This document shows positions 49,983 through 63,413 of a stretch of 64,000 nt of DNA, in pieces. The notes under the pieces are model-generated. The model had not been told where the DNA came from, ran no database searches, and was given only the letters and a program-made list of their open reading frames with translations. The DNA is from Clitopilus passeckerianus. Its lineage: Eukaryota > Basidiomycota > Agaricomycetes > Agaricales > Entolomataceae. Made by a program: the position numbers and the translations under genes. How positions within the stretch are numbered: position 1 is the stretch's first letter; every line of letters starts with the position of its first letter. The DNA lies in NCBI GenBank assembly GCA_944990035.1, contig CALYLX010000011.1, positions 62,001 through 126,000 of the forward strand. Reading direction: 5' to 3'.

Positions 49983-50849
49983 TCATAATCTGTATGACAC
50001 TGGGCGAATGGATGCTATGTCCTCTGGTGCCAAATCCGCAAGACGCTGCACCATATCCAAGTCGTCCATGTAGGGGAGTAAAGTTGCTTTCAGCTGCTCG
50101 TAAATACGAATGTTTGCTTCGCAAGACTCGTCTTCGGAATCCACCGATGTCTGCGCTAAAATCTGATGGATTTCAGCACAGGCCTCTACTTGCAGTGAAT
50201 AGTTCCTTTCGAATGCCTTCCGCACTTCTTCGAGAAGTTTTTTATTGCATGTTGGAAGTTCCAAGGGGAGTAGCATTTTCTCGAGTCTTTCAAACATCTG
50301 AAGAGGCGGGGTACCGAGTATTCCTCTGTCCTTACGTGTGTTGGTACCGAAAAACGTCTGTACGAGAATGTAGTTCTCTTGAAGGTAGTGATAGACCGTT
50401 TCCGGTTGCGTTGGATCTACAGAATACTCAGTGTCAAACTCCTTTGCCTTCTGAATGGTCTCGCGCAGTGCTTCAGGAAATCCTGACTTCTTGGTGACAG
50501 AATCATCCCTGTTGCGAGATGGCCGGTGGTCCCAGAAATAAGATCCAGCAGCACCTGGCAAAGAGCATACGAAGCAGCATTAACGTGCCATCATAAAGAC
50601 AGGCCAAAGGTGGGAAGAGTCACCCGTAGCAAACCATAAACAAAGCCTGAGTGTCTCTTTCCCCGCCTTCATTCTTCCATTTGCGTTTTCTCCAGCTTTG
50701 GCTTCCTCTTGGGAAGATTGTCCAGTAGAATACGGTCTTGATGGAGGTCCTCCGGCGGGGCTAACCTTTGACAGTGCTCGGCGGCTTCGGAGATAGCGAG
50801 TCGATGCCGGAGTTACAGTAGCAGCATACTGGACGGATCGCGGTAGCAT
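49983..50849 (-). CDS. One-helix protein with presequence-like N terminus (family member D)
   Basis: Exons 50624-50849 and 49983-50554 give 265 residues. Residues 1-45 are rich in Arg, Ser, Thr and Ala and lack acidic residues, consistent with mitochondrial targeting (RYLRSRRALSKVS, SRPYSTGQ). A hydrophobic segment forms across the junction (LRLCLWFATGAAGSYFW). The rest is helical: IQKAKEFDTEYSVDPTQPET, VYHYLQENYILVQTFF, LQMFERLEKMLLPLEL, VEACAEIHQILAQTSVD. The gene at the right edge (63414 onward) is its closest relative, including exon structure and promoter sequence. Weaker resemblance to copies A-C at KxREL/KAKEFD, TVYxY and the xxIHEIL motif. No known function. Confidence 0.75.
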
Positions 50850-52519
50850 TCCTAGCCAGGCCTAGGTGGTGGCGGTCACGAAGAGGGATGACCTCGCTGA
50901 TCTCAGTACCAGCAAGGCCCTTGGGTCCGTTTGGACTCTCAGTCGCGCCGGGGGTCTTACTAGTACGCGTACATCGGCAGGGCAGGAATTTTACAGGAAC
51001 TACCATGTGTCTTTGCACTTTTTGTCTCAACGAGCGGCGCCTCCTGATTGAATTAGCTCTAGGTTAATCAGGCGTGGTGATAGTCTTGAACAAAGCTGCT
51101 GCCCTGATCTCTACCATCATTTGGGAATAGGCTGGACCCACATTCGCTAATCTTGGTCATGACCCTGCAACACCTTCAAGGGTTCGATTCTTTGGAGTTG
51201 CACAACAGCATTGCTTCCACGTACGTGGGCCTCGTTTCACCCCAACCTTCCTAAACTGTTAAAGGTATGTTCCCTGTTCGAAAGATGGTGCAATAGGCCA
51301 AATGACACGCGTTAAGGATTAGTGGGAGTAGGGTATGCCATGAACTTTTAACAACGTCTAGCGGTAAACATCCTTGAGTAGCTCTAATATATCCTGTAGA
51401 CAATGGTTGTCCCGACGTTGCCAAGCGAGACGACGCACAGCAGCGAAATAGTGGACAAAATCAACCGAGAAAGCATTCAAACTAGGTTGGCGGCAGTGGT
51501 GGTCGGGAACAAAGACGCCACGCTGATCTCACCATCATGAGCTGTTTGCTCGACCACTTGGGCCTTCCCTTGGACCCACAATGATTATGATCAGAGTTCT
51601 TTGTACACTCGGTGCTACTTCAACTCCTTTCAAAACTCTCAATTATCTCGCTGCTCCCGACCTTACTTTGAATACCGGCCAAACCCCGGAGCAACGTGCC
51701 GCCACTCCGAGCCTGAAGGTTTGACAGCCATCTGTTTCAATGCAACATGTCCATCCAGGCCTCTCGGGCTCGGGCAATCTCATCCGTGCTTTGCTCGATC
51801 TCTTCCAAGGAGCTCAATCCAAGCGAATCCGCACGCTTCCCTCTTGGCTTTCGCTTGCCCAGAGCTCTTGGTATCTAGAGAATTTATTTACAGGTTCAAG
51901 AGTTCCTTCCGAATGGTCTGCGGTCCATATATGGACCCCAAAAGCGTCCGTACGTGTGTGGACAACATCTCGGTGGGGCATAGTGGTGGTATCTAGGTGT
52001 AGTCGTCGATCGGAAACAGATGCGAGGGCAGATTTAGGTTGGCTTCTGACGGGCTCAGACTCTGCTCGACATCAATGTCAGGGCTCTGATGTTTTCGTGA
52101 AGCATCCCGGCCCATCTCCAGGTCTAGCTACGGTATTACAGTCTGGGGCCACCTCCAGTTCCGGCAAGCCAGTCACTGCGCCTCTCCCGGGGCTAAGGCT
52201 TAAGATCGCAGGTCATGCATTGCCTTCCAGCAACTTCCGATCAGATCATCCACTCCTCTCCAGGGCCTACACGTTATGAATGTAAATCATGAATCACTTG
52301 AGGCAGATGATTCGCGGCGCAACAGCGGGACGTTCCTAGAATGTGTAGACAGGGGAGGACAGGACCCTAGGCCCGAGTTGGAACTTCTCTTACATATTCA
52401 TCTCAGGGGATAGGTGGATAAAGAACGAAGGGTTGATTGTTGAATGCTTTCTTGGTTTCCTTATTATCCGCTCCCTTGTCTCCCCTTGCTCTCGTCGTCT
52501 TTGAGACTTGACCTCTACG
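50850..52519. other. Intergenic region
   Basis: 51060-51160 is the upstream region of gene D and matches, in inverted orientation, 63310-63405 upstream of the right-edge gene. Open frames at 51601-51996 and 51740-52279 overlap each other and have no domain support; I leave them out. Confidence 0.5.
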
Positions 52520-53455
52520 ATGTTGCTATACACATCGAGCGCTATGTCCTCCGGGCCCCAACCGCAGCAGACAATACAGTCCGGTCCTACCTCCCAGCGT
52601 CGTCCAAGCCAGAGCACAACCACTCTCAAATCAGCCATCCGCAAAGCAACGCGTGCATTCTCTGTACGTATTCTTTCCTCGTGTGCCTCCCCCTCCCTTT
52701 CCTTCCTGTTCTTGTTCACATCATATTGATCCCTGACCATCCTCCTCCTTAGTTCACACGCAAATCCTCAGGCTCCCACTCCTCAAGCCCACCTACTGGC
52801 ACCTCTCACTCTCCATACCAACACCACCCAAGCCATCCTACCAGCACGGGCAGACAACGATCGAGCTCAGGAAGCACGAGTAACTTGAGTGATTCGGGGT
52901 TATCGAGTACTGATACTCTGGTTCGTATCCCTTCATCTTGACCACATCAGACTCAACCAGAGTCCTTTCCGGGGCCGTTTTTCATATTTGTGTTATATGG
53001 TTCATTTGGCCCCGGGCCGCCCAACCCTATCCCGTTACGCCCTTTCCTGTCATGTCCAATCCCAAACCGTGAATACAGAGGCTAATTGAATATTGTCTTG
53101 ATAGGTCGAACGCCCGACTGTCCGTCAGTCTCCTACACAGCGGCACAATACATATGTGGGACCCTATTATGATGACGCGATAATGAACGTGGTAAGTCGA
53201 CGATTCATACCACCTCTCCCTTCTTTCATCCGCCCTTCCCTTCCCTGGTTCATATTAATATCCGATTCCATACCACATTCTTTTCAATGTTCATACTCAT
53301 ACACCCGTATGCAAACATCGAAACTTAATCTCCTTCGAGGTTTTCTGAAAATACTCAAACTCACCCCTCCAAATATTCACGCTTAACGATTAACGATGAA
53401 TCCACTAACTGGCGTTTGGCATTTCCAGGAAGTGCCAATATGGACCGGGATATGA
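52520..53455 (+). CDS. Small Ser-rich hypothetical protein, 3' end uncertain
   Basis: Exons 52520-52663, 52753-52920 and 53105-53191 close in phase and read a Ser/Thr/Gln/Pro-rich protein: SAIRKATRAFS, a run with SSGSHSSSPPTGTSHSPYQH, SGSTSNLSDSGLSSTDTL, then PYYDDAIMNV. After the GTAAGT donor at 53192 the best acceptor (53428) gives a short end EVPIWTGI at 53455. An acceptor four bases later (53432) gives a longer tail to 53552, and the third frame of the same stretch also stays open to a stop at ~53564. The true end needs transcript evidence. No domain, signal or membrane segment. The second in-frame ATG at 52544 is an alternative start. Confidence 0.55.
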
Positions 53456-54722
53456 TCGACGCCCATGCGTCATTAACATACAAAGACTTCGGAAAGCACA
53501 CAAGGAAGCAGATCTCCCAAAAAATGCGAACACCAAGCACATATGTGCTTGATGCATCCCCATGATCGGCTCTTGATTTACACATGTATAATACCCTATG
53601 ATACCCCCCGGATTACCTGCCCTCGGTCCCCTCGTGCCGACCGCCCGACCGCCCGACATCCCAGATCATACTCTGGCCCAAGCTCTGGCCACCTTCTAAT
53701 GACCTCTGTTACGTCTATGTGGACCCATACCCTTCCCCCTGCCCGAAGCCCCTATCTTTATCTGCCCCGTTATTCTACTTCGTGAATCCACACGGCCGTC
53801 AGAAACTGCGGCTCTGCCTCTAGACAGGCAAGACTTGAATGTTGAACCTGAGGCCTCAGTGAGGTGTTAGGGTCGGGCAGGCAAGGCAAGGCAAACAGGG
53901 AGGACTTCGCGATCTTCTGATCAGCATGATGATCCAGGAACCATGCAGGAGCTTGCGAACAGCTGCGACCAAGTATGAACTCTGGAAGTTCTGACGGCGT
54001 CAGACGGCTAAGATTGTATTTTTGTATCGATAGAATATGTTATTGAATATGGTTTAAATTGTTTAATCGATTCAATGTTCAAATTATTGCCTTTTCACGG
54101 AGTCGAACGCTTGATCTTGCGGGTTACTTGCCAGTGGAAGCCTTTTCACCAGATACTGTGCCAAAGAAGCTTCTATATAGGCCATTCTTGGATAAAATGG
54201 ATAGAAAACACGTTGATTTACATGTGAATCCTGCTTCTTTTGTCGTTGCCTCAAGGAACCTACCTCAAAAAGGCACAAGCTTCTTCTTTCCCTCGTTTCC
54301 TCTCATAAATAGCTTCCGTTCTCATCCTTTCACGAGATCTTTTGCACCAAATGTGACGTCACGAGGTCCGCATCCGTGTATTTTGCAGAACCAATTCGTA
54401 AGTACGTTAACGTGAGGCATGAAGGCTACATGGTGCAGTGGTATGAGTATGAGTATCAGCGTATGTGTATGATGATAGCACCCGTATGTAGAAAGGTGCG
54501 AGGTATGTAGGAGAAATTGTATGTGAAAGCAAGTGCATAGGTTTGAACCTTCCTATATGTAAAACCCAGAAAATATAAACCCGGAGCAAAATGAACACCA
54601 GAAAACTCTGTAGGTATAACCCCTAGAACCCGAAGAATATCTATGACGCACCAAAAAAAAAACCATAAACCAAAAAAGAAACGGAGAAAAATGAGTAAAG
54701 AAAAAGAAACACCAGTCAAATG
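53456..54722. other. Intergenic region
   Basis: Between the Ser-rich gene and the convergent low-complexity gene. It holds a GGCAAGGCAAGGCAAACAGG short direct repeat near 53880, and AT- and A-rich sequence (54640-54710) that would be the 3' end of the minus-strand gene. No gene supported. Confidence 0.45.
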
Positions 54723-55992
54723 TTATGAAGGAGGTGTCGACGAATTTGAAGGCGGTATACTTGCCCCATTCCGCTGCGACCTCCTCCTGGTCAACTTCCT
54801 CAACAAACTATCTTTTCTCGTCCCTGAACCCGGCGGCGTCAACGTTAACATCTGCGTCGGTGTCATCGGATGCATGGCATGCGGATGCTCGAGCGGCGAT
54901 TCAGGTATATCCGGTACCGCCGGAGGTGTCCGAGGCGAATACCTCTGTGCAAATGCATGTGTATGCCCATCCTGCAACGAAGCTTCACCACCGGCACTTC
55001 CAGCTCCGTTAACAACCCCATTCCCCCTCCTCGTTAACATGCTCAAACTCCACCTATGCCTCTTCTTCGCCACGTTCGGGGGTATTGGAGCGACTGTGAC
55101 CTTCAACTTTGGGTGGTGTGCCACTTTCTCGTTCACGCTCGATGATGGGGGGAAGGATGATGATACCACAGCTTGGGGTGGGTGGTGAATGATGGAAGGT
55201 GGGGAGGAGGATGCTGATGATTCGTAGGCTGATGCTGACCTCTGGTCCGACGTCGAGGTTGACGATGAGAACGCCGAGCCTGGTGAGAGGGTTGGGAATG
55301 TAGGACTCGTGTTGAGGACAGATTGTTGTTGTCCACACGAGGAACCGAAATCGGGTAGAGATGCGGAAGGAGAGGTAGATGTTGCAGGGAACGGATACTC
55401 GAATCTCGAAGAATCCGTTGCAAAGGGTGTGCCTATAATCTGGCTCGGGGAATGCAGCTGCACCTCCGCCAGCGCTAGCTTGCTTGTGGTCGTAGCCATC
55501 GGCATCGATGCTTGCGGTTGGTAAAAAGTCAAGTTGTCGGAAAATGCCAACGGGCTGGTGTTGAGTGGTCCCAAGTTCAATCCCTACAGAAGCACGGGTT
55601 ATTAAGTTTTTAGCTCGCAGAGAAAAAATCTGGACAGCCCTTGGCTTATCACTTACTTTTGCCGGCACGGGAATGGGTATGACGTTTTGTGTCGACTCCA
55701 CCTGGTCCTGGTCGATTTCGGAATTGGACTGATTACACCTCTTTATGGAGGTCTCCTGCTGTTCCGGGGTCTGTGAAACGACCGTAGCGGTAGCCGTAGC
55801 TACAGAGACCCCACTGGCACCACCAGGACCACCAGATGCCGCAGCTCCTTCATCCAATCCATCTCTCACGTGCCCATCCTCTTTCACATCCTCCACCTCC
55901 TTTCGTTGCAGCGTGGTATTGCTATTGCTGCCGTTCATCATCGTTCCAGCTCCAAGCAGAGGGTCGTCGTCCATATCCAACTCCATATCCAT
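54723..55992 (-). CDS. Low-complexity Ser/Pro-rich hypothetical protein
   Basis: Exons 55657-55992 and 54723-55583 give at least 398 residues, joined in phase over a 73-bp GTAAGT..TGTAG intron (IPVPAK | GLNLGP). The N-terminal part is acidic (MDMELDMDDD, KEVEDVKEDG), the middle Ser/Thr/Pro-rich, and the C-terminal part has basic patches (AKKRHRWSLSMLTRRG, RKDSLLRKLTRRRSQRN). The frame stays open upstream of the chosen ATG (GRTIVGRFDLHTNPSPLALD) to a plausible acceptor at about 56066, so a further 5' exon is likely. RHRWSLSM and RRRSQRN resemble basophilic kinase sites. No known domain; possibly a disordered regulatory protein. The antisense frame 54643-55188 is a shadow. Confidence 0.62.
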
Positions 55993-56064
55993 ATCGTTGT
56001 CGAGTGCCAGAGGCGAAGGGTTTGTGTGTAAGTCGAACCGTCCGACTATAGTCCGTCCCAGCAC

Positions 56065-57823
56065 CCTAACCGCATTCCCCAGTCAGCTGTGTGCCGTGAC
56101 TAACCCAGGACAACTCGAGCAAACTCAGGCTTGATGTAAAGGACTCGGATGCACAGGGGGATGTCGGTGATAAATTAGTCGTATCGGCATTGGCCGGTTT
56201 ACGCGTACGGCTAATTCGACCTTTTTTTGACGCATTTTACTCTGTCATTGTTGCCTGCATTAGCCTATTCAATGCGTTGGAAACTACACGTGTTAGAAGG
56301 AATGCGCTGGAAATTTCTGGATTGTTGTAGTAGGTACATTTGATGATGATGGATCAGAATCATCAGATTCGGGATTGGGCACGATTGGACGGATGTTGGC
56401 GGGCTTTGATCAATTGGATTCCGAGTCTGAACCTTGCCCTGATCCCAGCCATGCGCATGGTACTCTGAGAGTTCCGTCTTGACAGGGATGCCAGACATAT
56501 GTAACCCTGAGGAGGTCAGGAAAGAGAGTGTACGATTGCCCTGAGGAACCAACACGATTCCAAGATCAGTGGGGATTCATGCCGAACCAGACCCAAACTG
56601 GCGTCTGTTTCCTACTTCCCGCTGGTGAAGAGCACAGCAGGGTAAACTTCAATCAGAACGTGCTTAATCTAACAAAAATAGAATCGTTATACAATGTATA
56701 ACAATAAACCCGACGTTCCTGTTAAACTTAGACCACACGAGGCTTCCCATGCTCTATGGGTGCTTTGTTCGTATTCAATCCACTAATCTCCCAAATCGCT
56801 CCAAACCGCCGGCTCTTCACAACCTGGGTTAATTAATCTCTCTTGCAAAGACCTGCCATTGTCAGTTGATCAGTCTCATGTCGATCGGCATGAGGCTTAA
56901 CCTGAGTGAGCCACGCTCCATCTTATCAGCGTGCCCGAATGAACGTGAGCCATCCTAGAGGCTTACATACGGGTGCCTTATCTCCAGTCCGCTTCATTCG
57001 ACTTCTATTTTCTCGCGTGGCCATGTCAGGTTGTCAGTTGTAATAGACTTTCTCCGCCGATCGTACTGTCAAAGTGGAGCTATGAAAGTCAAAGGTCAAA
57101 CCAGCCCAGAAAGTTTACATTGTCAATGTATTGCCAAAGAAAGTCAGATTGGGGTTTGGCTGTTTCACATGGATGCAAAGTCTTTGTGCCCGAAACGGCT
57201 TGAGAGTTCACCGTCAGGTTGCACGCGAGCAAGGTAATTCATTCACCTTACACGGACTCGGACTGATCATTGCCACCCCGCCAACCAAGCCCAGCAATCA
57301 CGCACGTTGACGGAATTAGAGGGCGAAAGCTTAACGTTTATCCTTATCGACCTAACCCAGCACCATGGCGGGAGCTGGAAAGTCCCCAATCCCGAGCGAT
57401 AAAGTAAAAAAGGCGGAAAAAGATAGCAGCAAGCTATGGACTATACAAGACATACATACAGTAATACTAAATATCATATAAACCAACCAGCCCCAGCCCT
57501 GCGAAAAGGCGAAGGGAAGCTGGGGTTTCGTACATAAAATACATTTGAGCCGGATTCTACAAAGAACAAGGAGAAGGTAAGAGAGGAGAAAAGAGGACGT
57601 AATGATATGATGTCTATAGATGATGAGCAAAATTCCACAGCAGAGGATGATAACAATGAGGCAAACGAGTGTAGCGAAAATAAAAACAAGGGTGGAATAG
57701 ATGACACGAACGTCTATCCGTGGTGAAGAGCATGCTTAAAGAAGATCGTGATGCATAAGAAAAGAGAATCAAAAAAGAGGAGAAAAATAAGAGAGAAAAT
57801 GAACCGGAACCCGTCCGTCACCC
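56065..57823. other. Intergenic region
   Basis: 1.7 kb between two minus-strand genes. The left part must hold the promoter and probably a first exon of the low-complexity gene; the right part (57560-57810) is purine-rich on + and would be the pyrimidine-rich 3' flank of SNF1. No supported gene. Confidence 0.45.
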
Positions 57824-60140
<2,317 letters not shown>

Positions 60141-61113
60141 TTTCGCCGAAGAAAGGTTATGCGGGGTTAGGCAGGAGGAGATGGTGGTGGTCCAGGAAGT
60201 AACGAGGTATGTTTGTCTTTGTTTGGCACAATAGCGGTCGGCCTCAATGAACCGACTGGTCGCAAGTCCAAGTTGAATGCAAAGATATATACGACGTAGA
60301 ATTCAAAAAGGAGTAAATTTTTTGTACCCTAGATGTGCCTCAGTTCCAAACAGATTTTGATAGCTTGTTGCTCGGCTGCAGCTACTCTGGTGCCCAAACG
60401 GGACCAAATGAACCACCCAAACTATCCGCCATAGGAAAGATCAGCTTACTGCATTCAGATGATTCTGTTAATAGAGCTGTCGGGTGACTATTCAATGCCT
60501 CATGCATGTGGTTTTTTACACACAGGCTGGTGGTACAGATCACCAAGCTGTTCGTGCCTTCAGCAACCAGAATCCCTTCCAAATGCCCAGCGATCACCCG
60601 CCCTGTCGTGGTGTGTTAATCTCCGCCTGGCTCACTCAGTTCCTATTGGGCAGAACGGCGATAGTTGGGCCTCGAACAGACGCCGACCGTCGTCATTCTC
60701 ATCGTCTGTAAATATAAACCAGGGCCATGGGATAACATCGGAAGCCCGAAAGGCAAGGGTATCGACCACAACTGAACTTTCTTGGTTAGAGCCCTCGATA
60801 TGTCACATATGTTCGTGGCGCTGGCCAAGGCAATAAACACCTGCAGAGAACGGTCTCGATGTGGTCCAGGACGTTCTTCGGCGAAAATCCCATTTCAAAA
60901 GTGCGGAGCGATGGCTTGACCAATGCGCTCATAATTTGCATAGAGACGTCGCGGACTTTGACTCGTTTGAGTTTAGCTCGGGACCCTTGTCGGGACCTAA
61001 TCTTCGCGTACCCAGCACGTGATATCAGTCAACTCTGCGCGTGATCGTTTCAACACGCGTTTATCGTCTGGCATCCAACTCGTCGAACCATTTCTCGACA
61101 ACGAGCCGTTATA
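60141..61113. other. Promoter regions of SNF1 and the coiled-coil gene
   Basis: 973 bp between divergent start codons. Short frames on both strands have no domain support. Confidence 0.5.
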
Positions 61114-61970
61114 ATGAGACGCTCACATACTACCCGACATCATGGCGCAAGACCATCTGCGGTGCACAACCTCGACGACATGGGGATCTTGAGGGAGCCT
61201 GAGGAGACCATCGAAGTTGCTCTAAGGCGGCAGCTTTTGGAGAAAGAGCGGGAGAATGACAAAGTTCGTTAAACCCCCATAGTGATAAGTTTTCTGCTCT
61301 AGACTGACAATGGTAACAGCTACGAGCACAGATTGAATCACTGCAAGCCCAACTTACAGAACGACCTCCAATAGAGGCTATCCAAGCGGTGTCGAGGGAG
61401 CGGCAAAACCTCGAGCTACTACTCCAAGGAACGCAGAGGGAAAATGAGAAAAGCATGGAAGCACTGGAGCGGTAAGTACAATCACGCTGAGGATTGTGCC
61501 GGTCCATCTAACATTACCCTTCAGCTCCAGGGGCAGGGAGAAACAACTCGAACGTAAACTCACAGAGCTCCTCGGTGAGAACTGGCATGTACGTTTCCTT
61601 CAGTTCCTCCGCCCCCAATTTCACATTATCTAACTCCCACCCCGCCCTCCAGGCCACACTCGAAATGCCACCTCCACCTACCGTCACAACCCGCGGCTTC
61701 CACACGCGTTCCTTATCCTCCATATCCTCCCCAATGTCGCCCTCTCCACGTTCTGGAACACCCTTGAGCCTCAATCAGCCTCAGCAGGACGCTCAAGCTC
61801 AGAAGCCGGCGAGTTTGGAGCAGATCGAGCAGGTGAAGTTGTTGATTCTGGGTATGGAGCAGAGGTTGCAGGGTAGGGAAGAAAAGTTGATGAAGATGGT
61901 TGAGCAGGCGGAGGGGGAGGGGAAGAGATTTGAAGAGGGGAGGAAGGCTGTTTTGACTGCTAAGACGTGA
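61114..61970 (+). CDS. Coiled-coil hypothetical protein
   Basis: Exons 61114-61263, 61320-61471, 61525-61588 and 61653-61970 give 227 residues with closed phases. Residues ~30-125 have heptad-like spacing of Leu with many Glu, Arg and Gln (ALRRQLLEKERENDKLRAQI, ERQNLELLLQGTQRENEKSM, REKQLERKLTELLGENW), a coiled coil. A Pro/Ser-rich linker (MPPPPTVTTRG, SSPMSPSPRSGTPLSL) follows, then a second coiled coil (IEQVKLLILGMEQRLQGREE) to the end. No signal or membrane segment. Such proteins are often scaffold or cytoskeleton components, but nothing here is specific enough to assign a role. Confidence 0.78.
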
Positions 61971-62250
61971 TGGATTGCATAACTATTGGATTGGGACTTT
62001 TTTCCATTTTAATTTGATTTTAATTCGACTTCATAATTTTGTGTATACCCATACCACATTGCCACGTTCACGCTATCACTTGCTATACGAATTTTATTTA
62101 TTTCAACGACGTGAATCGCTTAAATGTAACCAATTTTAGACCAGTGTTAGAGACTCGGAGCTGCTACTCGGCACAAGCCTCGGAGTAAACAAGCACCCAC
62201 AATTGCCTGACTGCACGGCACAACTCGTTTCTGACCTTCATCTCCATCTC

Positions 62251-63108
62251 ATGCTGGCCCGTCGGGCAGCTCAACGCTCGTTCTCACAACTCATTAGGAA
62301 AGATGCACTAGCTTTGCAAAGACGCGGGCTCGGACCTTCTCTGAGACCTACACTCGTGCCGGGATCACCACCACTGGCAGCTCTTCCTCCGAAAGGAGGT
62401 GCAAGGTCACTCACTCAGTTGAGCCAATTCCAGGTGCGGCCGCCTGGGTGGAAAGGGAAGCTATGGTTCAAGGCGGACGGAACGCCCCGGTCGAAGCTCA
62501 AAGGTATCATAGTCGGTATGTTTCCAAATTTCTTACCTCCGAGTCTCGGTCGTTTGCTCACCCAAAAAATTCAACCACGTCCTCCAGCAACCCTCCTCGG
62601 AGCAGCCGGATTCACACTCTGGAGCGCCCTCTCCGTGATAAGCGACCTCGACGCAGCGAACTACATCCTCCTCTGCCTCATCCACATCCAGCAGATGGAC
62701 GCGGACTACCACTCGGTCGATTTCGACGACTACAAGTCCCTCCACACCTACTTCTTCACGCTATGTTCTGCGCTCTTCGGAGACGTTCCCCAGGAAATCA
62801 TCGATTCGTTCTGCGACGACGTGTATTTCCTGCCTTCACCTACCAAAGAACACGCGCACCGGATTATGGTGGATGCAAGCCGGGACGTGCATGAGGTTAT
62901 TCGAGCTGGGAAGGGTGTGGATGGGTGGGAGACGGCGGTTAGGGTCGTTAAGAGGTTGGAGGCGGCGCTTATGGATTTGGGGGAGCTCATGGATGACACG
63001 GATAACACGGATGAGTTTGTTAGGCTGAGGACGGCGAAGTTGAAGGATATTAGCGCGGTTGGGGAGAGAGGGGGAAAGGCAGAGGATTCGTATGATATCG
63101 TTGGGTAA
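62251..63108 (+). CDS. One-helix protein with presequence-like N terminus (family member H)
   Basis: Exons 62251-62515 and 62588-63108 give 261 residues. The 72-bp intron (GTATGT..CTCCAG) is a multiple of three without a stop, so an unspliced frame of 301 residues also exists; splicing is preferred because it fuses KGIIV to ATLLGAAGFTLW, one hydrophobic helix. N terminus MLARRAAQRSFSQLIRK is mitochondrial-like. After the helix: LIHIQQMDADYHSVDFDDY, SLHTYFFTLCSALF, VDASRDVHEVIRAGKG, and a helical end. Spacing of these blocks parallels gene D and the right-edge gene (DLDLKHPVDPAKPETVHRY; ACAEIHQILA), which suggests a distant paralogue. No known domain. Confidence 0.75.
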   Translation: MLARRAAQRSFSQLIRKDALALQRRGLGPSLRPTLVPGSPPLAALPPKGGARSLTQLSQFQVRPPGWKGKLWFKADGTPRSKLKGIIVGMFPNFLPPSLGRLLTQKIQPRPPATLLGAAGFTLWSALSVISDLDAANYILLCLIHIQQMDADYHSVDFDDYKSLHTYFFTLCSALFGDVPQEIIDSFCDDVYFLPSPTKEHAHRIMVDASRDVHEVIRAGKGVDGWETAVRVVKRLEAALMDLGELMDDTDNTDEFVRLRTAKLKDISAVGERGGKAEDSYDIVG

Positions 63109-63413
63109 TTGGTTTCGTTCGAGTCGGTGGTGTGTGGGGAGCTAATAATGCGCTTTTCTAGATAGACAAAAGTACATGTTAATAGAATATTATAAATTTC
63201 AAAACCTATCCAGAAGAGTTCGGAGTTCGACTAGAGTTTTTGGCCTCGCAACATCCAAAACTGCCGCCAAAATACGGACATCTGAAGGTTTTTCGCTCAG
63301 TCATGCTGAACAAGATTACCGAATGTGGGTCCAGGTTTGGTCAGGCCACGAATGATGGTTCAGATCAAGGCAGCACCTTTGTCCAAGACCACCACCACAA
63401 GTGACGAGGCAAT

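Noticed and set aside
50761..51030. 89-residue minus frame overlapping the first exon of gene D
   Set aside because: Different frame from the exon supported by its paralogue at 63.4 kb; shadow.
51176..51206. GGGTTCGATTC resembling a tRNA T loop
   Set aside because: No pairing partners for a T stem or acceptor stem nearby.
51601..52279. Two overlapping + frames of 131 and 179 residues
   Set aside because: They cover the same DNA in different frames, neither shows a motif or coding-like pattern; no gene called.
54643..55188. 181-residue frame on +
   Set aside because: Antisense to the well-spliced minus-strand low-complexity gene; Cys-rich composition is a by-product.
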